Part shown: one piece after another, positions 37,062-45,456 of the stretch
How the letters are laid out: each line of letters begins with the position of its first letter
Numbering within the stretch: position 1 is the first letter of the stretch
The notes under the pieces: model-generated
The model's database searches: none
Seen by the model: the letters and a program-made list of their open reading frames with translations, nothing else
Told to the model about the DNA's origin: nothing
Program-made: the position numbers and the translations under genes
NCBI GenBank assembly: GCA_016458225.1
Contig: JAEMGR010000036.1
Location: 1 to 64,000 of the forward strand
Origin: Myxococcaceae bacterium JPH2
GTDB taxonomy: Bacteria; Myxococcota; Myxococcia; Myxococcales; Myxococcaceae
Length of the DNA: 64,000 nt
Direction: 5' to 3'

Positions 37062-37970
37062 CTACTTCGCCTTGCCGCGCGTGGCCGGTCGCTTCGCGTG
37101 CTCGACGATGAACGCCTTCAGCGCCCGCGCCGCCGCCGTCAGGTAGCCCTCGCCTCGATGCACCAGCGCCACTTGTCGCTTCGGCGCGCCCTTCGCCACG
37201 GGAATCAGCTCGACGTGGTGCGTGGTGTGACTGCTCGCCGCCAGCTCGGGCACCAGCGATACGCCCAGGCCCCGCTCCACCATGCGCAGCACGGCCTCGG
37301 AGTTGTCCGTCTCCAGCGCCACGTGAGGCGTCACCCCGCGCGCCTCGCACGCGGCTTCCAGTGCTCGCGCGCCCGCCATCCCCGGGATGAGCACCCACGT
37401 CTCTTCCACCACCTCCGCGAGCGCCACCGGCCTCCCGAGTCGCGTCAGCCGATGCCCCTTCGGCACCGCGAGCAGCAGCGACTCCTCCCACAGCTTCTGC
37501 GTCACCAGATCCACCCGCCGCACCGGCAACGTCAGGATGGCCAGGTCCAACGTCCCCCGCGCGACGCTTTCCTCCAACACCGCCGCCCGGTCCTCGCTCA
37601 ATCGAGGCCGCACCTCGGGATGCAGGCGCGAGAACGCCGGAATCAGCTCCGGCAGCAGATAGGCCCCCACCGTGGTCAGCGTCCCCAACGACACTGGACC
37701 GCTCGGCGTGCCCGACAGTCGCTCCAACTCGGTGACGCCCGCGGCCAGCGCATCCAGGGCTCGACGTGCATGGGGCAGGAAGCGCGCCCCCGCATCGGTG
37801 AGCACCGCGCCCGTGGGCGTGCGGACGAGCAGCCGCGTGCTCAGCTCGGCCTCCAATGACTGGAGCTGCCGCGACAGTCCGGACTGCGACAGGCCCAGCG
37901 CCTTGGCGGCGGTGGAGACCCGGCCGTCGCGCGCCACTTGGAGGAAGGCTCGTAGCTGTTCGGAGGTCAT
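37062..37970 (-). CDS. LysR-family transcriptional regulator
   Basis: 302 residues. An N-terminal winged helix-turn-helix (about 1-60, with STAAKALGLSQSGLSRQLQSLE) and a C-terminal type-2 periplasmic-like effector domain, the standard layout. Divergent from a DHA2-type MFS pump; a T-N11-A box lies in the 70-bp space between. It likely controls the pump and its own expression in response to a small molecule. Confidence 0.93.
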   Translation of the reverse strand: MTSEQLRAFLQVARDGRVSTAAKALGLSQSGLSRQLQSLEAELSTRLLVRTPTGAVLTDAGARFLPHARRALDALAAGVTELERLSGTPSGPVSLGTLTTVGAYLLPELIPAFSRLHPEVRPRLSEDRAAVLEESVARGTLDLAILTLPVRRVDLVTQKLWEESLLLAVPKGHRLTRLGRPVALAEVVEETWVLIPGMAGARALEAACEARGVTPHVALETDNSEAVLRMVERGLGVSLVPELAASSHTTHHVELIPVAKGAPKRQVALVHRGEGYLTAAARALKAFIVEHAKRPATRGKAK

Positions 37971-37999
37971 GCGGTTTCCTCAACGAGCCTATGCGAAAG

Positions 38000-38014
38000 A
38001 TGCGGTTTCCGCAT
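38000..38014. promoter_or_regulatory. LysR-type T-N11-A operator
   Basis: ATGCGG-TTT-CCGCAT, a perfect 6-3-6 palindrome with T-N11-A geometry (T at 38001, A at 38013). Related half sites flank it: TATGCG at 37990-37995 and CGCATA at 38025-38030, giving a second, wider dyad around the same centre. Lies between the divergent LysR and MFS genes. Confidence 0.72.
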
Positions 38015-38040
38015 GCCCGCCTTCCGCATACATGGGGGCC

Positions 38041-39417
38041 ATGGATGGAAGCGAGCTGACGTCTCAGTCGGTGTCCGCGATGCGTCCGGGCGCGGCCCGT
38101 CGAGTGGCCACCGGCGCGGTGTTGCTGGCCCTGGTGGTCAGCGCCTTCGAGGGCACGGTGGTGACCAGTGCCATGCCCACCATCACCCGTGAGCTGGGTG
38201 GACCCCAGCTCTACTCGTGGGTCTTCTCCGCCTTCCTCTTCGCCTCCACCGTGGGCGTGCTCGTGTCCGGCAAGCTCGCGGACCGATTGGGGCGCAAGCC
38301 CGTCTTCTTCTTCGGCATGGGCCTGTTCCTCGGAGGCTCGGCGCTGTGCGGCCTGGCCACGTCGATGCCCGCGCTCATCGCGTTCCGCGTCATGCAGGGA
38401 CTGGGCGCCGGCGCGCTGCAGCCCACCACGCTCACCATCAGCGCCGACCTCTACACGCTGCGCGAGCGCGCGGCCATCCAAGGCCTGTTCACCGGCGCGT
38501 GGGGCGGGGCCAATGCGCTGGGCCCGCTCATCGGCGGCTGGCTGGTGATGCACGCCTCGTGGCGCTGGGTGTTCCTGGTCAACCTGCCCGTGGGCCTGCT
38601 CGCCGCGACGCTGCTGCACCTGTCCTACCGGGATCCGCCTCGCCGCGTGGGCGAGCCGCTGGACCGCTGGGGGCCGTTGCTCGCGGGCGCTTCCGCCGCG
38701 CTGTTGCTGTTCGCCTTGGAGCCCGGTGGGATGGGGACGCGGTTGTTCTGCGCGCTCGGGGCCGTGCTGGTGGGCGTGACGTTCGCGCGTCAGCAGCGCG
38801 CGGTCTCCATGCCCCTGCTGCCGCGCGAGCTGGCCACGGACCGCACCGTGCTGAGTGGCGTCGCGGGCGGACTGTTCGCGGGCGCGCTCTTGTACACGAT
38901 GTCGGCGTGGGTGCCGCTGTGGATGACGGAGCAGGGAGGCCACACGCCGCTCGGCGCGGGGCTCGCGCTCGTGCCCATGCTGGTGGGGTGGTCCGTGGGC
39001 TCCACCTTCGGCGTGAAGGTCCTGGTGCGGGGCGGCATGCGCGCCAGCGTGGGCCTCAGCTTCGTCGTCGCGGCCTTGGGCGCGGGCCTGCTGTCGCTTG
39101 CCGCCGCGCGAGGCTGGGGCGTGGTGGCCACCTTCGCGTGCCTCACCATCGTGGGCCTGGGGCTTGGGCCCGCGGCGAGCACGTCGCTCTTGGGGCCTCA
39201 GTCGCGAGCGCCCTGGCATCACCGGGGCATCATCACGAGCACGCTCTACGCCATGCGACTGCTGGGCGGGTCGCTGGCCGTGGCGGCCATGTCGCTGGCC
39301 CGGGGACACTTCGCGCTGCAGTTCGCGATCGCCTCGGGCCTCACCGCCACCGCCGCGCTGGGGCTCGCCCTGGCCGCTCCGGGACGCGCGGGCAACGTGG
39401 CCCCCGCGTCCTCCTGA
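38041..39417 (+). CDS. DHA2-type MFS drug exporter
   Basis: 458 residues from ATG 38041 (ATG 38032 is also in frame). About 12-14 membrane helices are visible. Family motifs: E-G-T-V-V-T-S-A-M-P-T-I-T-R-E-L-G in the first helix and G-K-L-A-D-R-L-G-R-K-P in loop 2-3. It belongs to the EmrB/QacA proton-antiport drug-efflux branch (DHA2). Paired with a divergent LysR regulator. Confidence 0.9.
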   Translation: MDGSELTSQSVSAMRPGAARRVATGAVLLALVVSAFEGTVVTSAMPTITRELGGPQLYSWVFSAFLFASTVGVLVSGKLADRLGRKPVFFFGMGLFLGGSALCGLATSMPALIAFRVMQGLGAGALQPTTLTISADLYTLRERAAIQGLFTGAWGGANALGPLIGGWLVMHASWRWVFLVNLPVGLLAATLLHLSYRDPPRRVGEPLDRWGPLLAGASAALLLFALEPGGMGTRLFCALGAVLVGVTFARQQRAVSMPLLPRELATDRTVLSGVAGGLFAGALLYTMSAWVPLWMTEQGGHTPLGAGLALVPMLVGWSVGSTFGVKVLVRGGMRASVGLSFVVAALGAGLLSLAAARGWGVVATFACLTIVGLGLGPAASTSLLGPQSRAPWHHRGIITSTLYAMRLLGGSLAVAAMSLARGHFALQFAIASGLTATAALGLALAAPGRAGNVAPASS

Positions 39418-39432
39418 GCGGCCGGGCGCGGA

Positions 39433-41091
39433 CTACTCCACCTTCTTGGGCGCGCTCGTCGCGTTCACCACGCGGTGGATGGGGTAGAACTCGTTCGTTC
39501 CGAGCAGCGCGTCCACGAACTGCCACCGGCAGAAGCCGTCATCCGAGTGCGGCTCCAGCAGGTACACCGCCAACGTGCCACCGCGCTGCGCGGTGGGGAC
39601 GTACAGCGTGCCGGCGGGGAACTCCTGGGTGAGGCGCTCCGGGGTCACCGTCAGCACCGTCTCGAAGCGCACGGGCTTGGGCTTCTGGCTCTGCGGCAGC
39701 TCGGCCTCGCCGGGCGGCGGCATGTTGGCGGCCACGTCCGGGCTGAAGGTCTCCTCGCGGCGCGTGACGCGGTAGCTGTCCACCATGAAGGACTTCGCGG
39801 CGGACAGTCGCTCGAAGCGGATGCCATGGCCTTCCAGGCGCGAGGCGAGTTCGGCCGGGACGAGGTACGCCTCCGGCGTGCTCACCGCGTGCGTCGGAAC
39901 GAACGTGCGGTAGTGCGGCATCGTGTACTCGCGCTTCCGCTTCCCCGGGAAGCGCCGCGCCGAGATGCTCGCCTCATCGAAGGACTGGATGCGCGCGGTG
40001 TCGCCGGCCTTCGCATAGGCGGGGTAGTCGAACGTCAGCGCGCCCTCCGCGTCTCGCGTCGCGACGCCGTAGTTGATGCCGACGAACTCGCTCACGTCGG
40101 GCGTGGTGCCTCGGTCGATGATGCGCTGCTCCTCGGCGGCGGTGGCGGCGCGGTACGTCTTGGCGTGCTTGGCGGCGTCGCGGATCAGCTCCAGCAACCA
40201 CGCGCGCATCACCGCGCAGCGGCGCGGGAAGTCGATGTAGCTGTAGGTCTCCAGCAGCACGTCGAGCCGACCCAGGAGTCCGCGGTAGTGGCTGCCGAAG
40301 CGCGGGAGGGCAGGGTAGGTGTGCCAGCCGGAGCGCGGGTCGCCCTCCTGCTTGTAGTTGCCGTACCAGAAGCTGTCGAAGCCGTGGCGCGTCTTCACCG
40401 CCTTGGCCACGCGCTCCAGGAGCACGCGGTTGAGCGCGCGCAGCTCGCTGAACAGCGGCTCGTTCGAGTGCGACGTGTCGTACGTCAGGTCGAAGCCGTG
40501 GATGCTGCCGTCGGTGGTGTGGCAGTCGATGAACAGGTCCGGGTACCACGCCTGGTAGAACGCCGCGAGCGCGCGCGTCTCGGGCGCCTCCTGCTTCATG
40601 CTGTCGCGGTTGAGGTTCCAGCCCTCGCCCGTGTAGCGCGTGCCCACGCCCCCTTCGGGGTTCACCTGCCCCTCCAGGTTCTTCAGGTCGAGCTTGCGGT
40701 TGTTGGGGCTGATGCGGTCGTTGCCGTCCGGGTTGAAGTTCGGAATCAGCACGAGGCAGAGCGAGTCGAGCAGCTTCTTGCCCAGCGAGGTCAGCGTCAG
40801 GTCGCGCGCGAGCCCGAGCACCGCCTCCTTGCCCTCCACCTCGCCCGCGTGGATGTTGGCCTCCACCATCACGACCATCTTCTTCTGCTTGCGCGCCTGC
40901 TCGGGCGTGAAGCAGCCCCGGTCGCTCAGGATGAGCGCCACCAGGGGCTGGCCTTCGCCGCTCAGGCCAAAGTCCACGCGGCGCGCGAGCTTCGTCTGGA
41001 GGCAGAGCCCGTCGACGAAGGCGAGCACATCGGCGTGGCGGGAGGTTTCCTTGTACTTCGAAGCTTCAGCGCGGGTTCGCAGCTGGGTCAT
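39433..41091 (-). CDS. M14-family zinc carboxypeptidase
   Basis: 552 residues. Zinc ligands: His81 and Glu84 in N-I-H-A-G-E-V-E-G-K-E, and His191 in D-C-H-T-T-D-G-S. The substrate Arg/Asn region is L-I-P-N-F-N-P-D-G-N-D-R, and the likely catalytic Glu is in L-L-E-T-Y-S-Y near 279. There is no signal peptide, so it may be cytoplasmic or leave by another route. The C-terminal third is a beta-rich extension of unknown role. Convergent with the MFS pump. Confidence 0.86.
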   Translation of the reverse strand: MTQLRTRAEASKYKETSRHADVLAFVDGLCLQTKLARRVDFGLSGEGQPLVALILSDRGCFTPEQARKQKKMVVMVEANIHAGEVEGKEAVLGLARDLTLTSLGKKLLDSLCLVLIPNFNPDGNDRISPNNRKLDLKNLEGQVNPEGGVGTRYTGEGWNLNRDSMKQEAPETRALAAFYQAWYPDLFIDCHTTDGSIHGFDLTYDTSHSNEPLFSELRALNRVLLERVAKAVKTRHGFDSFWYGNYKQEGDPRSGWHTYPALPRFGSHYRGLLGRLDVLLETYSYIDFPRRCAVMRAWLLELIRDAAKHAKTYRAATAAEEQRIIDRGTTPDVSEFVGINYGVATRDAEGALTFDYPAYAKAGDTARIQSFDEASISARRFPGKRKREYTMPHYRTFVPTHAVSTPEAYLVPAELASRLEGHGIRFERLSAAKSFMVDSYRVTRREETFSPDVAANMPPPGEAELPQSQKPKPVRFETVLTVTPERLTQEFPAGTLYVPTAQRGGTLAVYLLEPHSDDGFCRWQFVDALLGTNEFYPIHRVVNATSAPKKVE

Positions 41092-41203
41092 GGGCGCGCA
41101 TCCGAGCGCTCCCCTCCCGCGCCGTCAATCTCCTTCGCGCGCGGCGAGGTGCGGCGTCGAGTGGGGGAGCGCCTCGCGCCGCGGCGGGCCAACGCACTGC
41201 GCG

Positions 41204-41728
41204 TCAGGGAGTTGGAACCCCTACGACCGTGACGCTCGCCAGGACGGAGCCGCCGGTCTTCTGCGTGCGGATGCTGAAGACGTAGGAGCTGCCCGCTTGA
41301 ATCCAGGGAGCGTTCTCACACGCGCGGCCCGAGTCGCTCTCCTTGGTGAAGAGCTGCTCGGGCGCGCCATGGGCGCTGACCTTGATCCACACCGGAGAGT
41401 GAAGCCCCGAGGTGTTCCAGCAGATGCGCGACGTGCCCAACTTCCCAGGTTGCACGGGGACGGATGAAGGCGTCGCGGTGAGGGTCGCGCCCTGTGGGAT
41501 GGGGACGCAGGACACCGCATTCGGGCAGGTCCCCGGACAGGCCGTGCCGCACGCGAACCCCACGGAAGTGTATCCAGGCGGACAGAACGGGCCGCAGGTG
41601 ATGAGCGCCTGCTCGACGGTCCCCGTCTGCATGGAGGGCTCGGCCGCATCCTCTCCCGCGCAGGCAGCGAGCAGTCCCCCCGCAACGAGCCACCCCACTC
41701 GACTGCGTTTCAAGACATGAAGGTTCAT
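41204..41728 (-). CDS. Small Cys-rich lipoprotein
   Basis: 174 residues from ATG 41728; the lipobox is LLAAC (Cys22), so the 41 upstream codons are non-coding. The mature part has a Cys-rich N-terminal segment (six Cys between about 45 and 75: CGPFCPPG..CGTACPGTCP) then a beta-rich domain of about 90 residues with a W-N-T-S-G motif. No family recognised. Likely surface-exposed; 112 bp downstream of the M14 gene start, same strand. Confidence 0.65.
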   Translation of the reverse strand: MNLHVLKRSRVGWLVAGGLLAACAGEDAAEPSMQTGTVEQALITCGPFCPPGYTSVGFACGTACPGTCPNAVSCVPIPQGATLTATPSSVPVQPGKLGTSRICWNTSGLHSPVWIKVSAHGAPEQLFTKESDSGRACENAPWIQAGSSYVFSIRTQKTGGSVLASVTVVGVPTP

Positions 41729-41858
41729 CCGCGGCGAGGTATCAGCGCGTCCTCGCGGAGAGGGCCCACGGGTGGGACGTCCATCCGCTCGCGGACACGC
41801 GGCGTGGCCCGTGTTCGCGGGCGTCCAGTCGGGACGTCGCGTGGGCCACACGCTGAGC

Positions 41859-41910
41859 CTCGCGCCAATCCTCGCGTTACTCCTCGCGCTACTCCTCGCG
41901 CTACTCCTCG
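41859..41910. repeat. Four tandem 12-base repeats across a stop codon
   Basis: Units CTCGCGCCAATC, CTCGCGTTACTC, CTCGCGCTACTC, CTCGCGCTACTC, then CTCG. On the minus strand the last two copies read GAGTAGCGCGAG and supply the TAG that ends the neighbouring gene; each further copy repeats the in-frame stop. It looks like slippage expansion at the gene end. Confidence 0.85.
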
Positions 41911-42203
41911 ATGGGGGGCTGGAGCGCGCCGTACCGTTCGATCCCCTCGCCCAGCGCCGCGCACACGGCGCTCACCACCGCCGCGTCCGTCATGCGCTTG
42001 ACGAGCAGCAGACCCGACATGACGAACGCGGGCGCGTCCTCGAGCCGGCGCGCGAGCGCCTCCAGCGTGTGCAACGTGACGATGAAGCGGCGGCCATCGC
42101 GCAGGCGCACCTGCACGTCGGTGCTGCCATCGCGCGGCAGTCCGCGGTCGTCCGCGACCAGCAAGGTGGCGATCCGCTCGTCCTGGGTGTCGATGGCGCG
42201 CAT
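41901..42203 (-). CDS. Small conserved-looking hypothetical protein
   Basis: 100 residues from ATG 42203, with GAAGG upstream; a TTG 12 codons earlier is also open. Two short beta strands (VQVRLRDGRRFIVTLHTLE) then helices. No signal or membrane helix. The stop lies in a 12-base tandem repeat. Family not recognised. It sits alone between the Cys-rich lipoprotein and the long spacer before the secreted nuclease. Confidence 0.5.
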   Translation of the reverse strand: MRAIDTQDERIATLLVADDRGLPRDGSTDVQVRLRDGRRFIVTLHTLEALARRLEDAPAFVMSGLLLVKRMTDAAVVSAVCAALGEGIERYGALQPPIEE

Positions 42204-42641
42204 GCCTTCGACGATGAGCACCCGAGCCGGGCTCCACAACAGCGCATCGCTGCTTCAGGGCGCTCAGATGGAAGATGCCGCGAGGCTCGGGACGAGGGCT
42301 CGGATGCTCTCTTGGGATGCGACAGGGAGACGCGCCGCGAGCCAGCCCCGAAGCGCACGCCTCCCGTGTCGAGCGGCGACGGGGGCTGCGTCGCCTGAGA
42401 ACACCGGGAACAGGGGCGGCGATACCTGTTCGTGGCGCTGTCCACCGCCGCCGCGACGGCGAAACAATATTTCAGACAATATCGTTCACACAATCTCTTC
42501 TCGGTTCGCGCGATAAACATGATGGTCATTGTGTACGCGTTCGCGCGTGCATCAGGCCGCCGTGGTTCTCGAGAAACCTCCACGCTCCCGAGCGGAGCAG
42601 GACCGGACATCGTGCTGACTGAGACTGTGGTTTCAAGACGG
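42204..42641. other. 438-bp intergenic region with AT-rich island
   Basis: No gene was supported here. The left 250 bp are GC-rich like the genome. The stretch at about 42455-42545 is markedly AT-rich for this window and holds direct repeats ACAATAT at 42464-42470 and 42476-42482, ACAAT at 42490-42494, and an inverted ATTGTGT at 42528-42534. It is the likely promoter region for the exported nuclease gene that starts at 42642. Confidence 0.6.
42464..42534. promoter_or_regulatory. ACAAT repeat cluster upstream of the exported nuclease
   Basis: Two direct copies of ACAATAT 12 bases apart, a third ACAAT 14 bases further on, and an opposite-facing ATTGTGT. Helical-repeat-like spacing in an AT-rich island suggests binding sites for an unknown regulator; this is inference from pattern only. 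Confidence 0.4.
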
Positions 42642-44324
42642 ATGAAGAATCCTTGGCGTTGGGTGGGTGCGCTGTCGTTGTTGCTGGCCGCCGCGTGCGG
42701 TGGGAGCACCGCGCCGGAGGTCACGGCGTCGGAGCCGCTGGCCACGGCCGAGGCGCCGCTGACGAGCGTGCGCATGCGCCTGATGGCGGCGAACATCTCC
42801 AGTGGGACCGGGCAGAACTACGACCCAGGTCACGGCATCCGCATCTTCCAGGGGACGAAGCCGGACGTGGTGATGATCCAGGAGTTCAACTACCTGTCGA
42901 ACTCGGCGGCGGACCTGCGCACGTTCGTGGACACGGCGTTCGGCACGGGCTTCTCGTACTACCGCGAGGGTGGGGCGCAGATCCCCAACGGCATCATCAG
43001 CCGCTGGCCCATCATCGCCTCGGGTGAGTGGGACGACACCAGCGTGACCAACCGCGACTTCGCGTGGGCGCGCATCGACGTGCCGGGTCCCAAGGACCTG
43101 TGGGTGGTGAGCGTGCACCTGCTGACCACCAGCTCCAGCGTGCGCAACACGGAGGCCACCAACCTGCTCAGCTTCATCCAGGCGAACGTCCCCGCGAGCG
43201 ACTACCTCGTCATCGGCGGTGACTTCAACACCGGCAGCCGCACCGAGGGGTGTCTGAACACGCTGTCCGCCGTGGTGAACACCGCGTCGCCGTATCCGGC
43301 GGATCGCAACGGCAACGGCAACACCAACGCCGGACGCAACAGCCCGTATGACCACGTGCTGGTGGACAGCGACCTGCGCGCGTATCAGACGTCGGTGGTC
43401 ATCGGCGGCAGCTCGTTCGCCAGCGGCCTGGTGGCGGACACGCGCGTGTACTCGCCCATCGCGGAGATTGCTCCCGCGCTGGCGGCCGACAGTGGCGCCA
43501 ACGGCATGCAGCACATGGGTGTCATCAAGGACTTCCTCATCCCCGGGGACGCGGCGCCCGTGGGGAGCGTGACGGTGGGCTCGCCCAACGGCGGCGAGAG
43601 CTACGCGGCGGGGAGCGCGCAGACCATCACCTGGACCTCCTCCAGCGTGACGAACGTGAAGGTGGAGTACACGCTGGATGGCTCCACGTGGACCACGCTG
43701 GCGGCGAGCACGCCGGCCTCGGCGGGCAGCTACACGTGGACGGTCCCCTCCACCGCGAGCACCACCGCGCTGGTGCGCGTGAGCGATGCCTCGGACGCCA
43801 CGGTGACGGACTCGAGCAACGCGGCCTTCACCATCACCACGTCCACCGGGGGCACCGGCACGGTGTTCATCAACGAGGTGCTGCTCAACGAGGCGGGCTC
43901 GGACGTCAGCGGCGAGTTCGTGGAGTTGGTCAACACGAGCTCGGCGGCGGTGGACCTGAGCGGCTGGACCGTGTCCGACGCGAGCAGCGTGCGGCACACG
44001 TTCGCGAGCGGCACGTCGCTGGCGGCCGGCAAGGCCGTGGTCGTGTTCGGCGCCGCGTCCGGCATCCCCGCTGGCACGGTGGGCGCGGTGGCCGCGTCCT
44101 CGGGGACGCTGGGCTTGTCGAACAGCGGTGACACCGTGACGGTGAAGAACGCGTCCGGCACGGTCGTGGACACGGCCACGTTCGCCTCGTCGCTCACCGG
44201 TACGGATGGCGTGTCCGCCAACCGCAGCCCGGACGTGAGCGCCACCGGCACGTTCGTGCTGCACACGAGCGTGTCCAGCCTGTCGTCCTCGCCCGGTCTG
44301 CGCGCGAGCGGCGCGGCCTTCTAG
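42642..44324 (+). CDS. Exported endonuclease/exonuclease/phosphatase lipoprotein with lamin-tail domain
   Basis: 560 residues from ATG 42642. Lipobox LLAAAC (Cys19). Residues about 50-275 form an endonuclease/exonuclease/phosphatase domain: the Q-E metal pair in VVMIQEFNY, V-V-S-V-H-L-L, G-G-D-F-N-T, and S-P-Y-D-H-V-L. A short beta-sandwich follows (about 310-395, with S-P-N-G-G-E-S-Y), then a C-terminal lamin-tail domain (VFINEVLLNEAG, E-F-V-E-L-V-N, D-L-S-G-W). A surface nuclease or phosphodiesterase is likely; substrate unknown. AT-rich promoter region upstream. Confidence 0.88.
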   Translation: MKNPWRWVGALSLLLAAACGGSTAPEVTASEPLATAEAPLTSVRMRLMAANISSGTGQNYDPGHGIRIFQGTKPDVVMIQEFNYLSNSAADLRTFVDTAFGTGFSYYREGGAQIPNGIISRWPIIASGEWDDTSVTNRDFAWARIDVPGPKDLWVVSVHLLTTSSSVRNTEATNLLSFIQANVPASDYLVIGGDFNTGSRTEGCLNTLSAVVNTASPYPADRNGNGNTNAGRNSPYDHVLVDSDLRAYQTSVVIGGSSFASGLVADTRVYSPIAEIAPALAADSGANGMQHMGVIKDFLIPGDAAPVGSVTVGSPNGGESYAAGSAQTITWTSSSVTNVKVEYTLDGSTWTTLAASTPASAGSYTWTVPSTASTTALVRVSDASDATVTDSSNAAFTITTSTGGTGTVFINEVLLNEAGSDVSGEFVELVNTSSAAVDLSGWTVSDASSVRHTFASGTSLAAGKAVVVFGAASGIPAGTVGAVAASSGTLGLSNSGDTVTVKNASGTVVDTATFASSLTGTDGVSANRSPDVSATGTFVLHTSVSSLSSSPGLRASGAAF

Positions 44325-44397
44325 GGTTCGCGCTGACTTGGGCCGGTGGGAGCGTGGATGGCTCCCGCCGGCCGCTGCGACAGGCGATACTGTCGCC

Positions 44398-45456
44398 ATG
44401 CCGCGACACCTCTGGCTGTCCTTGTGGATGTTCGTGCTGGGCGTTCAGTCCCATGCCGTGGCGGCGACGCCCGTCGGCGCGGATGCGGCCTTGCTCACGT
44501 GGGCCCGCGCGCCCGCGAAGACCTCGCGTCGCGCGGTGGCGCTGCCTCAGAACTTCGACCTGCTGGCGCGTTGTTTCCGCAGCCGCGAGGAATTGGGCCC
44601 CGAGCGCTTCAGTGCGCTCGTGCGCCAGCTCTTGGAAGACCAGGAGCGCTCGGACCTGTCCGCCGAGTCCAAGCGCCGAGGGGTGTTCCTCCTGGGCAGG
44701 CTCCAGGACAGCGCCGCGCTTCCCCTGCTCACCCAGCGCGCCAAGGAGCCCAGCTCCATGGAGCTGCGCAATGAAGCCGTGGAGTCACTCGCCTATTTTG
44801 GTTCTCTCTCCAAGCGCGACACCTTCCTCGACGCGCTGCCTGACTTGCACCTGCGCTCGGACCTCCGCGCCCAGACACGCGAGGTGGTCTTTCGTCCCGC
44901 TCCGGATCCACGCGCCACCGAGGCGCTGCTCGCCGTGCTCGGTTCCGGTACGGAGCCCATCGGCTGTCGCCCGGGAGACGAGGACCCGGATCCGCGCTGT
45001 GCCGCCTTGCGGGCGCTGACATTCCATCCCGGGCCCGCGCTGGAGCCCTTCGGCCTGGAGGCGAAGACGTTGCACGGCCGGCCTCGCATGATGCTCCTCG
45101 CGGCGGCGGGTACGCCCAAGGCCATCGAGGCCATCCGCGAGTACCTTCAGGCGGAGCTGCAGGGCGCGCGGCGATTCGCGGTGGAGTCACTCGCCACGTT
45201 GGCTCGCCCCGAGGCGGCGCGCGCGCTGCTCGAGGCGCTCGATGACTCGGATGGCGAGGTGCGGCGGCTCGCGGCGCACGCGCTGTTCCTCATGGCGGGC
45301 CTGGACGTGCCGTTGGAGCGGATCGTCCTGGAGGATGCCGCGCTCATGCGAGCGGGCTTCCTGGAGCGTTGGGGCCCTCACTTGGAGCGCTTCGACGCCT
45401 CGCGGGCGCTCCCTTCGGAGGCCACGCCCGTGCCTGGCGTCTACGGCGCGCGTTGA
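44398..45456 (+). CDS. Secreted HEAT-repeat protein
   Basis: 352 residues from ATG 44398. Signal peptide about 1-22 (ending AVAA). Several HEAT-like helical pairs, clearest around 115-150 and 240-310 (for example ARRFAVESLATLARPEAARALLEAL and VRRLAAHALFLMAG). Two Cys in CRPGDEDPDPRC. A protein-binding scaffold in the periplasm or outside is likely. Ends 16 bp inside the convergent TPR-like gene. Confidence 0.65.
   Translation: MPRHLWLSLWMFVLGVQSHAVAATPVGADAALLTWARAPAKTSRRAVALPQNFDLLARCFRSREELGPERFSALVRQLLEDQERSDLSAESKRRGVFLLGRLQDSAALPLLTQRAKEPSSMELRNEAVESLAYFGSLSKRDTFLDALPDLHLRSDLRAQTREVVFRPAPDPRATEALLAVLGSGTEPIGCRPGDEDPDPRCAALRALTFHPGPALEPFGLEAKTLHGRPRMMLLAAAGTPKAIEAIREYLQAELQGARRFAVESLATLARPEAARALLEALDDSDGEVRRLAAHALFLMAGLDVPLERIVLEDAALMRAGFLERWGPHLERFDASRALPSEATPVPGVYGAR

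Noticed and set aside
37036-39309. Long minus-strand frame joined to the TfoX-like gene
   Set aside because: It is antisense to the LysR and MFS genes; the TfoX domain begins at the ATG 37035.
42264-42479. Small minus-strand ORF in the 42.2-42.6 kb spacer
   Set aside because: TTG start, no ribosome site, no recognisable domain and low-complexity Arg-rich content.
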